Part shown: in pieces, positions 30,541 through 43,400 of the stretch
Layout: each line of letters begins with the position of its first letter
Position numbering within the stretch: position 1 is the stretch's first letter
Assembly (NCBI GenBank): GCA_977017575.1
Contig: CDRNVI010000149.1
Span: forward strand, 1 to 64,000
Origin: Paramoeba atlantica
Lineage: Eukaryota; Discosea
DNA length: 64,000 bases
Reading direction: 5' to 3'
Translations under genes and position numbers: made by a program
Notes under the pieces: generated by a model
What the model saw: the letters and a program-made list of their open reading frames with translations, nothing else
The model's database searches: none
What the model was told of the DNA's origin: nothing

Positions 30541-31085
30541 GCATTTTTTTTTTAACTACCAAAAAACAAAGCTATCACCAGTTTTTTGTTTTGTTTTTTC
30601 TCTCCAAAACTGAAAGAAAGGTTGAAAAGAGTGTTTGAGAGTGAGTTTTGAGGTGTTTTTTGAAGAAAAAAAAAATTTATTTCTCTTTTTACTTTTTTAT
30701 CATTAAATGAATTTACAATAAGAAATTTCTTTTTATTTGAATTAATCAACAAAACAAGTTCTTTTTTTTCCTTCCACAATATCATCATCTTCAACTTCAA
30801 TATACAACCTTTTCTTTCAAATCAAACAATTCAATCATCAAAAGAATAACAAATACACACTTTTTTTCTTTTTTCTTTTTCTTTTTTATTCTATTTTTTC
30901 AACTTTCACCATTCTCATTCAACCAAAAAATAAACAAATCAAAAGAGAGACCATAAAAGTGAACATATGGATATAATATCAGATTTTTTTTTTGAAGGCT
31001 CAAAAGAAATATCTGAAGTTACTTTAACCCTAAAAAATATCATGATTGTAAGTGCAGCTTGAGCTCACCTCTATGTGAGAGGAGA
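30541..31085 (+). mobile_element. LINE-A inter-ORF segment, sense
   Basis: Collinear with 15750-16255: end of ORF1 (CTGAAAGAAAGGTTGAAAAG, GTTTGAGAGTGAGTTTTGA), the AT-rich inter-ORF stretch, and a short conserved frame encoding SDFFFEGSKEISEVT. A minus-strand open frame of about 80 codons (30552-30800) has a counterpart at 15683-15976; see findings. Confidence 0.75.
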
Positions 31086-31357
31086 TTTGGAAATCACAAA
31101 GTCTTTCTTGGGGGAAAAGAGAGTTGAGGGGGGTGAGAGGAGTGGAAAGTTGAGAAATTAGTTGGAACTTGTTGATAACTGTTGAAGAAAGGGGTTGAAG
31201 TTGAGCATCAAATCTCAGGGAGGAGAATTGAAAGAGCTCATATTTTCTAATATTATTTTGATTATTTTTTTTTCCTTTTTTTTTCCTTTTATTTACCATC
31301 TTCTGTTCTATTTTTTAGTATTTCTTTCCTTTTTTTTAATTAACTTCCAACTTAGAA

Positions 31358-31781
31358 GGGTTGGCACCTGTAGTTTAGTTATAAATTTGACTATGTTCCA
31401 CCCTAGGGGGGTGAGTTCAAATCCCAGTTTTTTGATATAAAAGAAAATTTTTCTGGTGCTATAAAGTGATTTGATTGGAGTGAGGAGTTTTTGAAGAAGT
31501 ATGAAAATTGGAACAGATTACATCTCAGCCCTGTTTGTTAAAAAGTTGAGGATAAATTCTCTTGAAAGGAGCTTTGGATTATTCTTTCTTCTGATGTGCA
31601 TTCTCTAGCTTGAATTTACAGAAGTTCTAAAGTTCAACATAAAAACCAACTGAACTAAGCTAAAGTTTAAAACTTCATCTCTTGTTAAAAGTTAAAAACA
31701 AACATAATTTAATGTAATTCAAATGGTTTAGATTAAGAACTACTAATTGAATAAAGTTTGCTTTAAAAAGAAAAAAAAAAA
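31358..31781 (+). mobile_element. SINE2 copy, full length
   Basis: This is the cleanest SINE2 head: GGCACCTGTAGTTTAGTTAT and GAGTTCAAATCCCAG as A- and B-box regions, about 45 bp apart. The central block, AATAAAGTTTGC tail and A-run are present. The target-site duplication is ACTTYYAAYTTAGAA at 31343-31357 and 31782-31796. Confidence 0.9.
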
Positions 31782-32219
31782 ACTTTTAATTTAGAACTTT
31801 CTTTTAACTTTTTTTCTTTTTTTCTAATTTTTTTTTTTTTTTTCTTTAAACTTTTCTTCTTTTTCTTTTAAACAATAGAGAAGCTTCCTTGAAGGTCATT
31901 TGAAGATAATTTTGAATTTCCATCAAGATTAGTATTTTAAAGATAAGAGGGAAAGAGGGAATTAACAATTTTTTAACTATTGTTAGAATGAAAATCAAAT
32001 GAAAAAGATGAAAATTCATGTTTATTTGAATTACTAAAAGAGATAGTGTTTTTCTGGTTTTATAGACTAATGGTGATGTTCTTTTTCTTGATTACTTTTT
32101 TGGCTTGTGATCTAGGGACTCTATAGAAAACACCTTCAGAGGAGAGGAACACTTTGGACACCAGTGGAGGAAAGAGGGAAAGAAACATTAGTAGAGGAAG
32201 AAGGGGAAGGGACATCTCT

Positions 32220-32541
32220 TTTTTTTTTTTAATATTGGACTTTATTAGATGATGGTCTAACCCAAAGCCACTAATTTTTTAAGGTTAAAAATAACAAGGA
32301 TAGAATTTCACTTCTTTAAGTTCAAATGGTTTAAAGACCTTTAATTCACTCAAACTCCTTCTTAAGGAATTTATTCTCTGCTTTTTAGCAGACAGAACAA
32401 AGAATAATCTATTCTGTAATTCACATTCAAGTGAGTAGGAAGAGAAAATAATGTTTTAATATTTTCCTTTTTGGGATTTGAACCTACAACCTTGAATTGA
32501 AGCAATAGTTATTTTACCAACTAAGTTATTATGCTACAATT
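32220..32541 (-). mobile_element. SINE1 copy, full length
   Basis: Antisense SINE1 with poly(T) end, central block and tRNA-like head. The 16-bp target-site duplication GGGAARGGACAYCTCT is at 32204-32219 and 32542-32557. It is inserted near the end of LINE ORF1. Confidence 0.9.
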
Positions 32542-32720
32542 GGGAAAGGACACCTCTAGAATTTCTCACTTTATTACTTTTTTCCTTCTTTGCAAGAATG
32601 GTTTTGAAAATTATGTTTGATTTTTTAACTTCCAATATTTTGTTTATGTTGCCTTTCAATTTCTTTTTACTTTGCCTCACTTTCTTCCTATCTTTATTGA
32701 TTATTTTTCTTGTTTTTTCA

Positions 32721-35700
32721 GCTTACAATTTTATACTGGTGTGCATTGTTTTGAATTATATTTCTGGCAGCCATTTTTGACTTAGCATATGGTTTTTCAA
32801 TAAACACAGTTCTGATCACATCTATTTTTGTTTTTCTCCTTATGTTATAGAAGATTCATGTTATTTTTCTTGTTTCTTGGAGATTATTTTTGTATTTGTC
32901 AATGTCTTTTTTTGCCTGTTATGACACTCTGTTTTAACTTTGTTCTTTGTTTTGTCCAACTGTTCTTTTGATTTTATTTCTGTTTTATAGATTTTCTCTG
33001 CCTTTGATTTGCTTAAGATGATTTCTTGTTGATTTCCATGCTTCATTTTTGTTGGTGAATCAATTCAGTCCTCTTGCTCATTGTTTGTTTTGGTTATTTG
33101 TCTTTGGTTATACTTTTAGAACAACATATTGTTTGGAATTAACATTCTGAACAACTTCAGCTTACACAACACTGTTTCTTTGTATAATCTTAACTTGAGT
33201 TTTGTTTGTTAACATTTCTTAAAGCCTCTTCATGTTCCTCAATCTCTTCTTTGTGTTGGATATTGTGATTGTTGGTTCTATTTGAAAATTTTTGTAATTC
33301 CTTCTGTTATTTCAATTGGTCTTTGTTGATGTTTGCCTCATGCTTACAAATTGCATTTTGATGATTATTTTATTGTTGATTTTGAGTTGAGCCCTAATCA
33401 AACTTTTTCTCTTGATTCAATGAATATTTGTGATCATTTGTATTGATTGAATGATGGTTGTGTAGTTTTAATACTCATTTCTATCTCATTTTGGATTCAT
33501 GGATTTGTATTTTCAGATTTTTGTTCTTCAACTGCCATTTCTGATTGTGAATTTGTGATTGTGGATTTGCTTGACTGGATTTATTCTTATGTTTGACAAT
33601 TTCTCATTTTGTTTTGTTTCCTCAAAGCTTGATTGAATTTTTCCCTCTGTCTTGATGATATTTTTAAAAATTCCTGATATTTTCAAAGTAATTCTAGATT
33701 GAATTTGTACTTTTTGAATCTGAATGTACTTTATTATTAATCTCTTTGGATTTTTCATCTTGTTATCTCAAATTCCCTGCCTGTGAATTTGAACTCTTAT
33801 TTCTAATTGAATTCATCCCTGTGTTGATTTTATTGAAGAAATAATTGATTCCATCTTCTTGTTTTTCTTGTAACAATATCATTTTGAATTTATCATTCTT
33901 GGATTGATGCCTCAGGATGATTCTTCTTGTTCTTTTGTTTTTGATTGATGATGGAAATTCTCCTGATTTCCTTTTTTGCTTTGAAATTGTTGAATTTATA
34001 CCTTCCTTTTACCTTTTGTGATTTTGATTCTAGACTTTATTTTCACTTGGATTCCTCTCTCAGATATTCCTACTTGAATTTTGAAATCCATTTTGGTGTT
34101 AAAAGGATATTCCATTAAAAAATTGTGTTTGTGTCATTTCAGATGTACCACCCCCAAAGCTGTTTTGATTTTGGTTACTGCACTTTCCCTCAAGTTATAA
34201 CCTTTCTAATTTGATTTGTTTGTTTTGAAGTTGATTCAATTGCTGATGCTTCTCTTTTGTCCTCAATACTCTTTATTCTAAATTTCTTTTCTTTTTGAAA
34301 AACCTCAATTTGCTTTTCCTTCTATCATAGTCTCATGTTTTTGTTTATTCTTTGGTAATGATGCTGATTCTTGAATTTGATTTGTAATGGTTTTATTTTC
34401 AGCAAGTTCCATTGAGCATCTTGCACCATTTACACCCTATTCTAATTATTGGTTGATTTATTGGAATTAAGTTTTTTCTTGGTTTTTGATAAGTTGATTT
34501 TGAATTTCCTCTATTGATTCAGTTTTGTGATTTGATGGTTAATACTTTCTCTTGTTTTGAAATGCCTTTATTGTGATGAAATCAAAATATCAAATTGAAA
34601 GGGAGTGTTTGTGTGACTTGTAACTAATTTCTTGGCTTCACCTAAAATATTTTGGTATTATTCGATTTCCTTTGTTATTCCCCATAGTTTATTCTTATCA
34701 AATTATTGTTGTGCAATTTAATCTTTTGATCTGGTTTTCACTTTTCAATTCTCTTTTGTTTTATGGTTGATTGTGAATATTGTTTCTTCTTCCTCTGTTT
34801 CAATGTTATTATCATTTTTAAAGATTGTTATCCCATTTCTTTCTGTTTTGCCTGCAATTTGATAATTGCTTTTGTCTTTACAATCCCTTAAACAATGTCC
34901 TCCAACATTACTTTGCTTTTGAGACATCTGTTACCTTTGAAGGGAGTTCTCATGTCCCCTTTTTGTTCTTTTGTAACTCCATTGCCTCATTTTTGTTCTT
35001 TCAAGGGAGTTCTGAGTTTTATTTTCTCTAACTCTCTGAGTCTTTGTTTTTCTCACCCTTGCAATGGATTTTCACTGGCCTCATAACATTTTTTCTTTGA
35101 TGTTCTTCTTTCAGCTTGTGTTTTTCTCACCTCTCTTCTCAAATCTCAATGCAATTGTAACATTTGTTGGTTTGATCAACATTTATCTTTTGTGTAACAA
35201 CATATTTGTTTTTACATATATGATGTGTGATTTATCTTTGAAAATTCATTCCCTAAATTTTGAAAATGTGTACCTGAAATGCTTTGCCTCTGAACCATGT
35301 TTTCAACACTATTCTGAATGATCTTTTTTGTCTTTTTTGTTATTGTTGTGCTTCATTCCTGTTGCTCTCTGTCCAATGTCTTTCTTGCCCATTCCCAATC
35401 ATTTCTGAAGTTTGTAACACCTTGATAATTTCTGCTGAACTTTTGATTTCTTTGTTTTTGTTGAAAACATTTTGATTTTCTACTCTCAATCTCACTGGTT
35501 CATCTTATGATGACTTGTTTTGCTTTTCTTTGAAAAATTCTTTTTTTCAACATCTTCAACACCTTCCTCTCTCAATGATGAGTAAATGTAGCATACCCAG
35601 AGGAACTATGCAATAGTAATTCCTGTTGAACACTTATCCTTTCTCCTTTCCAATTCTCACTCAATGATGAATGAACATAGCATTTCTGAGGATTCAATGC

Positions 35701-36748
35701 ACCACCTGTGTTTCCAATAGTGAACACAAATTCCTTTCTTCCTATTTCCTGCTGTTTTTGTTGGATTGACTTCTCCTTCCCTGGGTTGTATTATTTTTGA
35801 ATTTTTGAATTGAATTCTCTTGTCTTGTTCTTCATGTCTATGCCTTAAGTTCTCTGATTATCTTTTGTGCTCTCATGTTAATCCCTCTTTTGCTTCAAAG
35901 TAATATGTTTTGGATTATTGATTGCTTCTGCACCAATCCCTTATATTTTTCCATTCTATTCAACTGATATTTGTTTCTGTGATTTTGTGATTTATTTTGA
36001 TTTCCTCAATGGCTTAATATTTGGTTTAATAATGGAGTCTGTTTGTCTCATCTTGATTTGCTATGTTAAATATAAATCTTATTTGTTTTGCTGCTTTGCT
36101 TTAATTGTTCTTGATTTCTAATGTGTTGTGAAATTCTTTCTTTTGATTTATGTAAAACATATTCATTTGGAAGAGTGTATCAGAATCCTGGTGTGAACTA
36201 ATTCTATGTTATGCAAATTAATTTGTTTCTCTTTGTACACTACTGTGCTTCCCTGTTGTGTGAATATCCCTAATAAACATTTGTAAGATTATATAAACTG
36301 TTTTGATTCTGCATGTATTTCTATCTCTCTCATCTGAGCTCTTCCCATCCAGTTCTCACTCTGAATTCAAGTTGTTCCCTTAATATTTTCACACCATTTT
36401 ATTTATCTATTTCATATTATCTTTACATCAATTAATCCTATGTTCTGTAACATTTATCTGTGATTTAATTTCTCTGCCACATTCTTTTTCTTGTATGTTT
36501 TTGTCTTTCATTCTGTTTTGCTTCTTGTCAATTCCACATTTATTATATTTGTTGTTTCATATGAATACTTTTTTTGTTTGTTGGTAAAAGGAATAAACTT
36601 ACTTAATTGGTTTCCTTTGCAATGCATTGCCAATCTTTTCCATAATTTGCTCTTGACTTTTCTCTTTCTTTTTTTTCCCTTTCTTCCCTTTCTTTCTTTC
36701 CTTCACCCACCCACTTTTTCCTTCTCCAAACTCCTGGCCACTTCACAC
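32721..36748 (-). repeat. U1: second copy, apparently complete (about 4.0 kb)
   Basis: Read on the minus strand this copy starts with TGTGAAGTGGCCAGGAG (36748) and ends with ACACCAGTATAAAATTG at 32721, inside LINE ORF1. The first 2.9 kb match 19637-22580 in inverted orientation. The remaining 1.1 kb are unique to this copy, apart from a duplicate of 33216-33830 found at 36749-37345. No frame longer than about 120 codons is present and none resembles a known family. Possible target duplication: AATTRT. Confidence 0.68.
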
Positions 36749-37345
36749 TCAATGCCTTTTCATATTCTTCAATCTCTTTTTTGTGTTGGATATTATGATT
36801 GTTGGTTCTATTTGAAAATTTTCATAATTCCTTCTGTTATTTCAATTGGTCTTTGTTGATGTTCACCTCATGCTTACAAACTGTATTTTGATGATTATTT
36901 TATTATTGATTTTGAGTTGAGTCCTAATCAAGCTTTTTTTCTTGATTTAATGAATGTTTGTGATCATTTGTATTGATTGAATGATGGTTGTATAGTTTTA
37001 ATACTTATTTCTATTTCATTTTGAATTTATAAATTTGTATTTTCAAATTTTTTTATTTCTCAACTGTTACTTTTGATTGTGAATTTGTAATTGTAGATTT
37101 GCCTAACTGGATTTATTTTTATGTTTAATGATTTCTTCTTTTGTTTTGTTTTCTCAAAGCTTGATTAGATTTTTCCCTCTATCTCAATGATGTTTTTAAA
37201 AATTCCTGATATTTTCAAAGTAATTTTGAATTGAATTTATACTTCTTGAATCTGAATGTACTTTGTTGTTAACCTTTTTGGATTTTTCACTTTATTATCT
37301 CAAATTCCTTGCCTGTGAATTTGAATTCTTATTTGTAATTTATTT
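36749..37345 (-). repeat. U1: third, partial copy
   Basis: This is a direct repeat of 33216-33830 at moderate identity, for example TGTGTTGGATATTRTGATTG and TTTCAATTGGTCTTTGTTGA in both. On the minus strand it runs into the start of the second U1 copy at 36748, so two U1 units lie head-to-tail and the upstream one lacks its last 500 bp or so. Its other edge fades into AT-rich sequence before the satellite. Confidence 0.72.
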
Positions 37346-37440
37346 TATTATTTTTTTTTTAAGTAAAAAATTTAAATTTAAAGAAATTGATTTTTAAGAT
37401 TGTTTCTTTTTTTTTTTTTTTTTGATTTTTGATTTTTTGA
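37346..37440. other. AT-rich joint before the satellite
   Basis: Short A- and T-runs and a few GATTTTTGATTTTTT repeats that resemble the start of the satellite monomer. Nothing else is seen. Confidence 0.6.
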
Positions 37441-40400
37441 TTTTTGATTATTTCCCAATCACTTTTTTCAATGTATAATTCAATATTTGTATTATTTTCA
37501 TTTTTTCTCAATTGTTATTTAGTTTTTGATGTTTAAAAGTTCATTTCCAAACAAGTTACAAATAAAATTGTACTTTTTACACAATTTTACAATCTATTTG
37601 ACTTATTTACAAAAAAAAAAACATATTTCCCTTTATTTTTGATCATTTCCCAACCACTTTTTTCAATGTCTATTTGTATTATTTTCATTTTTAGAAAATT
37701 GTTATTCAGTTTTTGATGTTTAAAAGTTCATTTCCAAACAAGTTACAAATAAAATTGAATATTTTACTCAATTTTACAATTTATTTGATTTATTTACAAA
37801 AAAAAAAACATATTTCCCTTTGTTTTTGATTATTTCCCAATCACTTTTTTCAATGTATAATTCAATATTTGTATTATTTTCATTTTTTCTCAATTGTTAT
37901 TTAGTTTTTGATGTTTAAAAGTTCATTTCCAGACAAGTTACAAATAAAATTGTACTTTTTACACAATTTTACAATCTATTTGACTTATTTACAAAAAAAA
38001 AAACATATTTCCCTTTATTTTTGATCATTTCCCAACCACTTTTTTCAATGTCTATTTGTATTATTTTCATTTTTAGAAAATTGTTATTCAGTTTTTGATG
38101 TTTAAAAGTTCATTTCCAAACAAGTTACAAATAAAATTGAATATTTTACTCAATTTTACAATTTATTTGATTTATTTACAAAAAAAAAAACATATTTCCC
38201 TTTGTTTTTGATTATTTCCCAATCACTTTTTTCAATGTATAATTCAATATTTGTATTATTTTCATTTTTTCTCAATTGTTATTTAGTTTTTGATGTTTAA
38301 AAGTTCATTTCCAGACAAGTTACAAATAAAATTGTACTTTTTACACAATTTTACAATCTATTTGACTTATTTACAAAAAAAAAAACATATTTCCCTTTAT
38401 TTTTGATCATTTCCCAACCACTTTTTTCAATGTCTATTTGTATTATTTTCATTTTTAGAAAATTGTTATTCAGTTTTTGATGTTTAAAAGTTCATTTCCA
38501 AACAAGTTACAAATAAAATTGAATATTTTACTCAATTTTACAATTTATTTGATTTATTTACAAAAAAAAAAACATATTTCCCTTTGTTTTTGATTATTTC
38601 CCAATCACTTTTTTCAATGTATAATTCAATATTTGTATTATTTTCATTTTTTCTCAATTGTTATTTAGTTTTTGATGTTTAAAAGTTCATTTCCAGACAA
38701 GTTACAAATAAAATTGTACTTTTTACACAATTTTACAATCTATTTGACTTATTTACAAAAAAAAAAACATATTTCCCTTTATTTTTGATCATTTCCCAAC
38801 CACTTTTTTCAATGTCTATTTGTATTATTTTCATTTTTAGAAAATTGTTATTCAGTTTTTGATGTTTAAAAGTTCATTTCCAAACAAGTTACAAATAAAA
38901 TTGAATATTTTACTCAATTTTACAATTTATTTGATTTATTTACAAAAAAAAAAACATATTTCCCTTTGTTTTTGATTATTTCCCAATCACTTTTTTCAAT
39001 GTATAATTCAATATTTGTATTATTTTCATTTTTTCTCAATTGTTATTTAGTTTTTGATGTTTAAAAGTTCATTTCCAGACAAGTTACAAATAAAATTGTA
39101 CTTTTTACACAATTTTACAATCTATTTGACTTATTTACAAAAAAAAAAACATATTTCCCTTTATTTTTGATCATTTCCCAACCACTTTTTTCAATGTCTA
39201 TTTGTATTATTTTCATTTTTAGAAAATTGTTATTCAGTTTTTGATGTTTAAAAGTTCATTTCCAAACAAGTTACAAATAAAATTGAATATTTTACTCAAT
39301 TTTACAATTTATTTGATTTATTTACAAAAAAAAAAACATATTTCCCTTTGTTTTTGATTATTTCCCAATCACTTTTTTCAATGTATAATTCAATATTTGT
39401 ATTATTTTCATTTTTTCTCAATTGTTATTTAGTTTTTGATGTTTAAAAGTTCATTTCCAGACAAGTTACAAATAAAATTGTACTTTTTACACAATTTTAC
39501 AATCTATTTGACTTATTTACAAAAAAAAAAACATATTTCCCTTTATTTTTGATCATTTCCCAACCACTTTTTTCAATGTCTATTTGTATTATTTTCATTT
39601 TTAGAAAATTGTTATTCAGTTTTTGATGTTTAAAAGTTCATTTCCAAACAAGTTACAAATAAAATTGAATATTTTACTCAATTTTACAATTTATTTGATT
39701 TATTTACAAAAAAAAAAACATATTTCCCTTTGTTTTTGATTATTTCCCAATCACTTTTTTCAATGTATAATTCAATATTTGTATTATTTTCATTTTTTCT
39801 CAATTGTTATTTAGTTTTTGATGTTTAAAAGTTCATTTCCAGACAAGTTACAAATAAAATTGTACTTTTTACACAATTTTACAATCTATTTGACTTATTT
39901 ACAAAAAAAAAAACATATTTCCCTTTATTTTTGATCATTTCCCAACCACTTTTTTCAATGTCTATTTGTATTATTTTCATTTTTAGAAAATTGTTATTCA
40001 GTTTTTGATGTTTAAAAGTTCATTTCCAAACAAGTTACAAATAAAATTGAATATTTTACTCAATTTTACAATTTATTTGATTTATTTACAAAAAAAAAAA
40101 CATATTTCCCTTTGTTTTTGATTATTTCCCAATCACTTTTTTCAATGTATAATTCAATATTTGTATTATTTTCATTTTTTCTCAATTGTTATTTAGTTTT
40201 TGATGTTTAAAAGTTCATTTCCAGACAAGTTACAAATAAAATTGTACTTTTTACACAATTTTACAATCTATTTGACTTATTTACAAAAAAAAAAACATAT
40301 TTCCCTTTATTTTTGATCATTTCCCAACCACTTTTTTCAATGTCTATTTGTATTATTTTCATTTTTAGAAAATTGTTATTCAGTTTTTGATGTTTAAAAG

Positions 40401-43400
40401 TTCATTTCCAAACAAGTTACAAATAAAATTGAATATTTTACTCAATTTTACAATTTATTTGATTTATTTACAAAAAAAAAAACATATTTCCCTTTGTTTT
40501 TGATTATTTCCCAATCACTTTTTTCAATGTATAATTCAATATTTGTATTATTTTCATTTTTTCTCAATTGTTATTTAGTTTTTGATGTTTAAAAGTTCAT
40601 TTCCAGACAAGTTACAAATAAAATTGTACTTTTTACACAATTTTACAATCTATTTGACTTATTTACAAAAAAAAAAACATATTTCCCTTTATTTTTGATC
40701 ATTTCCCAACCACTTTTTTCAATGTCTATTTGTATTATTTTCATTTTTAGAAAATTGTTATTCAGTTTTTGATGTTTAAAAGTTCATTTCCAAACAAGTT
40801 ACAAATAAAATTGAATATTTTACTCAATTTTACAATTTATTTGATTTATTTACAAAAAAAAAAACATATTTCCCTTTGTTTTTGATTATTTCCCAATCAC
40901 TTTTTTCAATGTATAATTCAATATTTGTATTATTTTCATTTTTTCTCAATTGTTATTTAGTTTTTGATGTTTAAAAGTTCATTTCCAGACAAGTTACAAA
41001 TAAAATTGTACTTTTTACACAATTTTACAATCTATTTGACTTATTTACAAAAAAAAAAACATATTTCCCTTTATTTTTGATCATTTCCCAACCACTTTTT
41101 TCAATGTCTATTTGTATTATTTTCATTTTTAGAAAATTGTTATTCAGTTTTTGATGTTTAAAAGTTCATTTCCAAACAAGTTACAAATAAAATTGAATAT
41201 TTTACTCAATTTTACAATTTATTTGATTTATTTACAAAAAAAAAAACATATTTCCCTTTGTTTTTGATTATTTCCCAATCACTTTTTTCAATGTATAATT
41301 CAATATTTGTATTATTTTCATTTTTTCTCAATTGTTATTTAGTTTTTGATGTTTAAAAGTTCATTTCCAGACAAGTTACAAATAAAATTGTACTTTTTAC
41401 ACAATTTTACAATCTATTTGACTTATTTACAAAAAAAAAAACATATTTCCCTTTATTTTTGATCATTTCCCAACCACTTTTTTCAATGTCTATTTGTATT
41501 ATTTTCATTTTTAGAAAATTGTTATTCAGTTTTTGATGTTTAAAAGTTCATTTCCAAACAAGTTACAAATAAAATTGAATATTTTACTCAATTTTACAAT
41601 TTATTTGATTTATTTACAAAAAAAAAAACATATTTCCCTTTGTTTTTGATTATTTCCCAATCACTTTTTTCAATGTATAATTCAATATTTGTATTATTTT
41701 CATTTTTTCTCAATTGTTATTTAGTTTTTGATGTTTAAAAGTTCATTTCCAGACAAGTTACAAATAAAATTGTACTTTTTACACAATTTTACAATCTATT
41801 TGACTTATTTACAAAAAAAAAAACATATTTCCCTTTATTTTTGATCATTTCCCAACCACTTTTTTCAATGTCTATTTGTATTATTTTCATTTTTAGAAAA
41901 TTGTTATTCAGTTTTTGATGTTTAAAAGTTCATTTCCAAACAAGTTACAAATAAAATTGAATATTTTACTCAATTTTACAATTTATTTGATTTATTTACA
42001 AAAAAAAAAACATATTTCCCTTTGTTTTTGATTATTTCCCAATCACTTTTTTCAATGTATAATTCAATATTTGTATTATTTTCATTTTTTCTCAATTGTT
42101 ATTTAGTTTTTGATGTTTAAAAGTTCATTTCCAGACAAGTTACAAATAAAATTGTACTTTTTACACAATTTTACAATCTATTTGACTTATTTACAAAAAA
42201 AAAAACATATTTCCCTTTATTTTTGATCATTTCCCAACCACTTTTTTCAATGTCTATTTGTATTATTTTCATTTTTAGAAAATTGTTATTCAGTTTTTGA
42301 TGTTTAAAAGTTCATTTCCAAACAAGTTACAAATAAAATTGAATATTTTACTCAATTTTACAATTTATTTGATTTATTTACAAAAAAAAAAACATATTTC
42401 CCTTTGTTTTTGATTATTTCCCAATCACTTTTTTCAATGTATAATTCAATATTTGTATTATTTTCATTTTTTCTCAATTGTTATTTAGTTTTTGATGTTT
42501 AAAAGTTCATTTCCAGACAAGTTACAAATAAAATTGTACTTTTTACACAATTTTACAATCTATTTGACTTATTTACAAAAAAAAAAACATATTTCCCTTT
42601 ATTTTTGATCATTTCCCAACCACTTTTTTCAATGTCTATTTGTATTATTTTCATTTTTAGAAAATTGTTATTCAGTTTTTGATGTTTAAAAGTTCATTTC
42701 CAAACAAGTTACAAATAAAATTGAATATTTTACTCAATTTTACAATTTATTTGATTTATTTACAAAAAAAAAAACATATTTCCCTTTGTTTTTGATTATT
42801 TCCCAATCACTTTTTTCAATGTATAATTCAATATTTGTATTATTTTCATTTTTTCTCAATTGTTATTTAGTTTTTGATGTTTAAAAGTTCATTTCCAGAC
42901 AAGTTACAAATAAAATTGTACTTTTTACACAATTTTACAATCTATTTGACTTATTTACAAAAAAAAAAACATATTTCCCTTTATTTTTGATCATTTCCCA
43001 ACCACTTTTTTCAATGTCTATTTGTATTATTTTCATTTTTAGAAAATTGTTATTCAGTTTTTGATGTTTAAAAGTTCATTTCCAAACAAGTTACAAATAA
43101 AATTGAATATTTTACTCAATTTTACAATTTATTTGATTTATTTACAAAAAAAAAAACATATTTCCCTTTGTTTTTGATTATTTCCCAATCACTTTTTTCA
43201 ATGTATAATTCAATATTTGTATTATTTTCATTTTTTCTCAATTGTTATTTAGTTTTTGATGTTTAAAAGTTCATTTCCAGACAAGTTACAAATAAAATTG
43301 TACTTTTTACACAATTTTACAATCTATTTGACTTATTTACAAAAAAAAAAACATATTTCCCTTTATTTTTGATCATTTCCCAACCACTTTTTTCAATGTC

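Larger units (their letters stand above)
31086..32720 (-). mobile_element. LINE-A ORF1 end and inter-ORF region, antisense, split by two SINEs
   Basis: On the minus strand the order is ORF1 C-terminus (32720-32558, matching NKDKKKVRQSKKKLKG at 15.55 kb), a longer version of the inter-ORF region (32200-31860, not present in the 15-kb copy), then the lead-in to ORF2 (31350-31085, LSPQERLCDFQ). SINE2 is at 31358-31781 and SINE1 at 32220-32541. At 32720 ORF1 is cut by the 3' end of U1. Confidence 0.78.

Noticed and set aside
33216-37345. U1 as an LTR element with 600-bp terminal repeats
   Set aside because: The direct repeats 33216-33830 and 36749-37345 do not sit at the ends of the unit: U1 continues about 500 bp beyond one of them. 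A head-to-tail joint of two U1 copies fits better.
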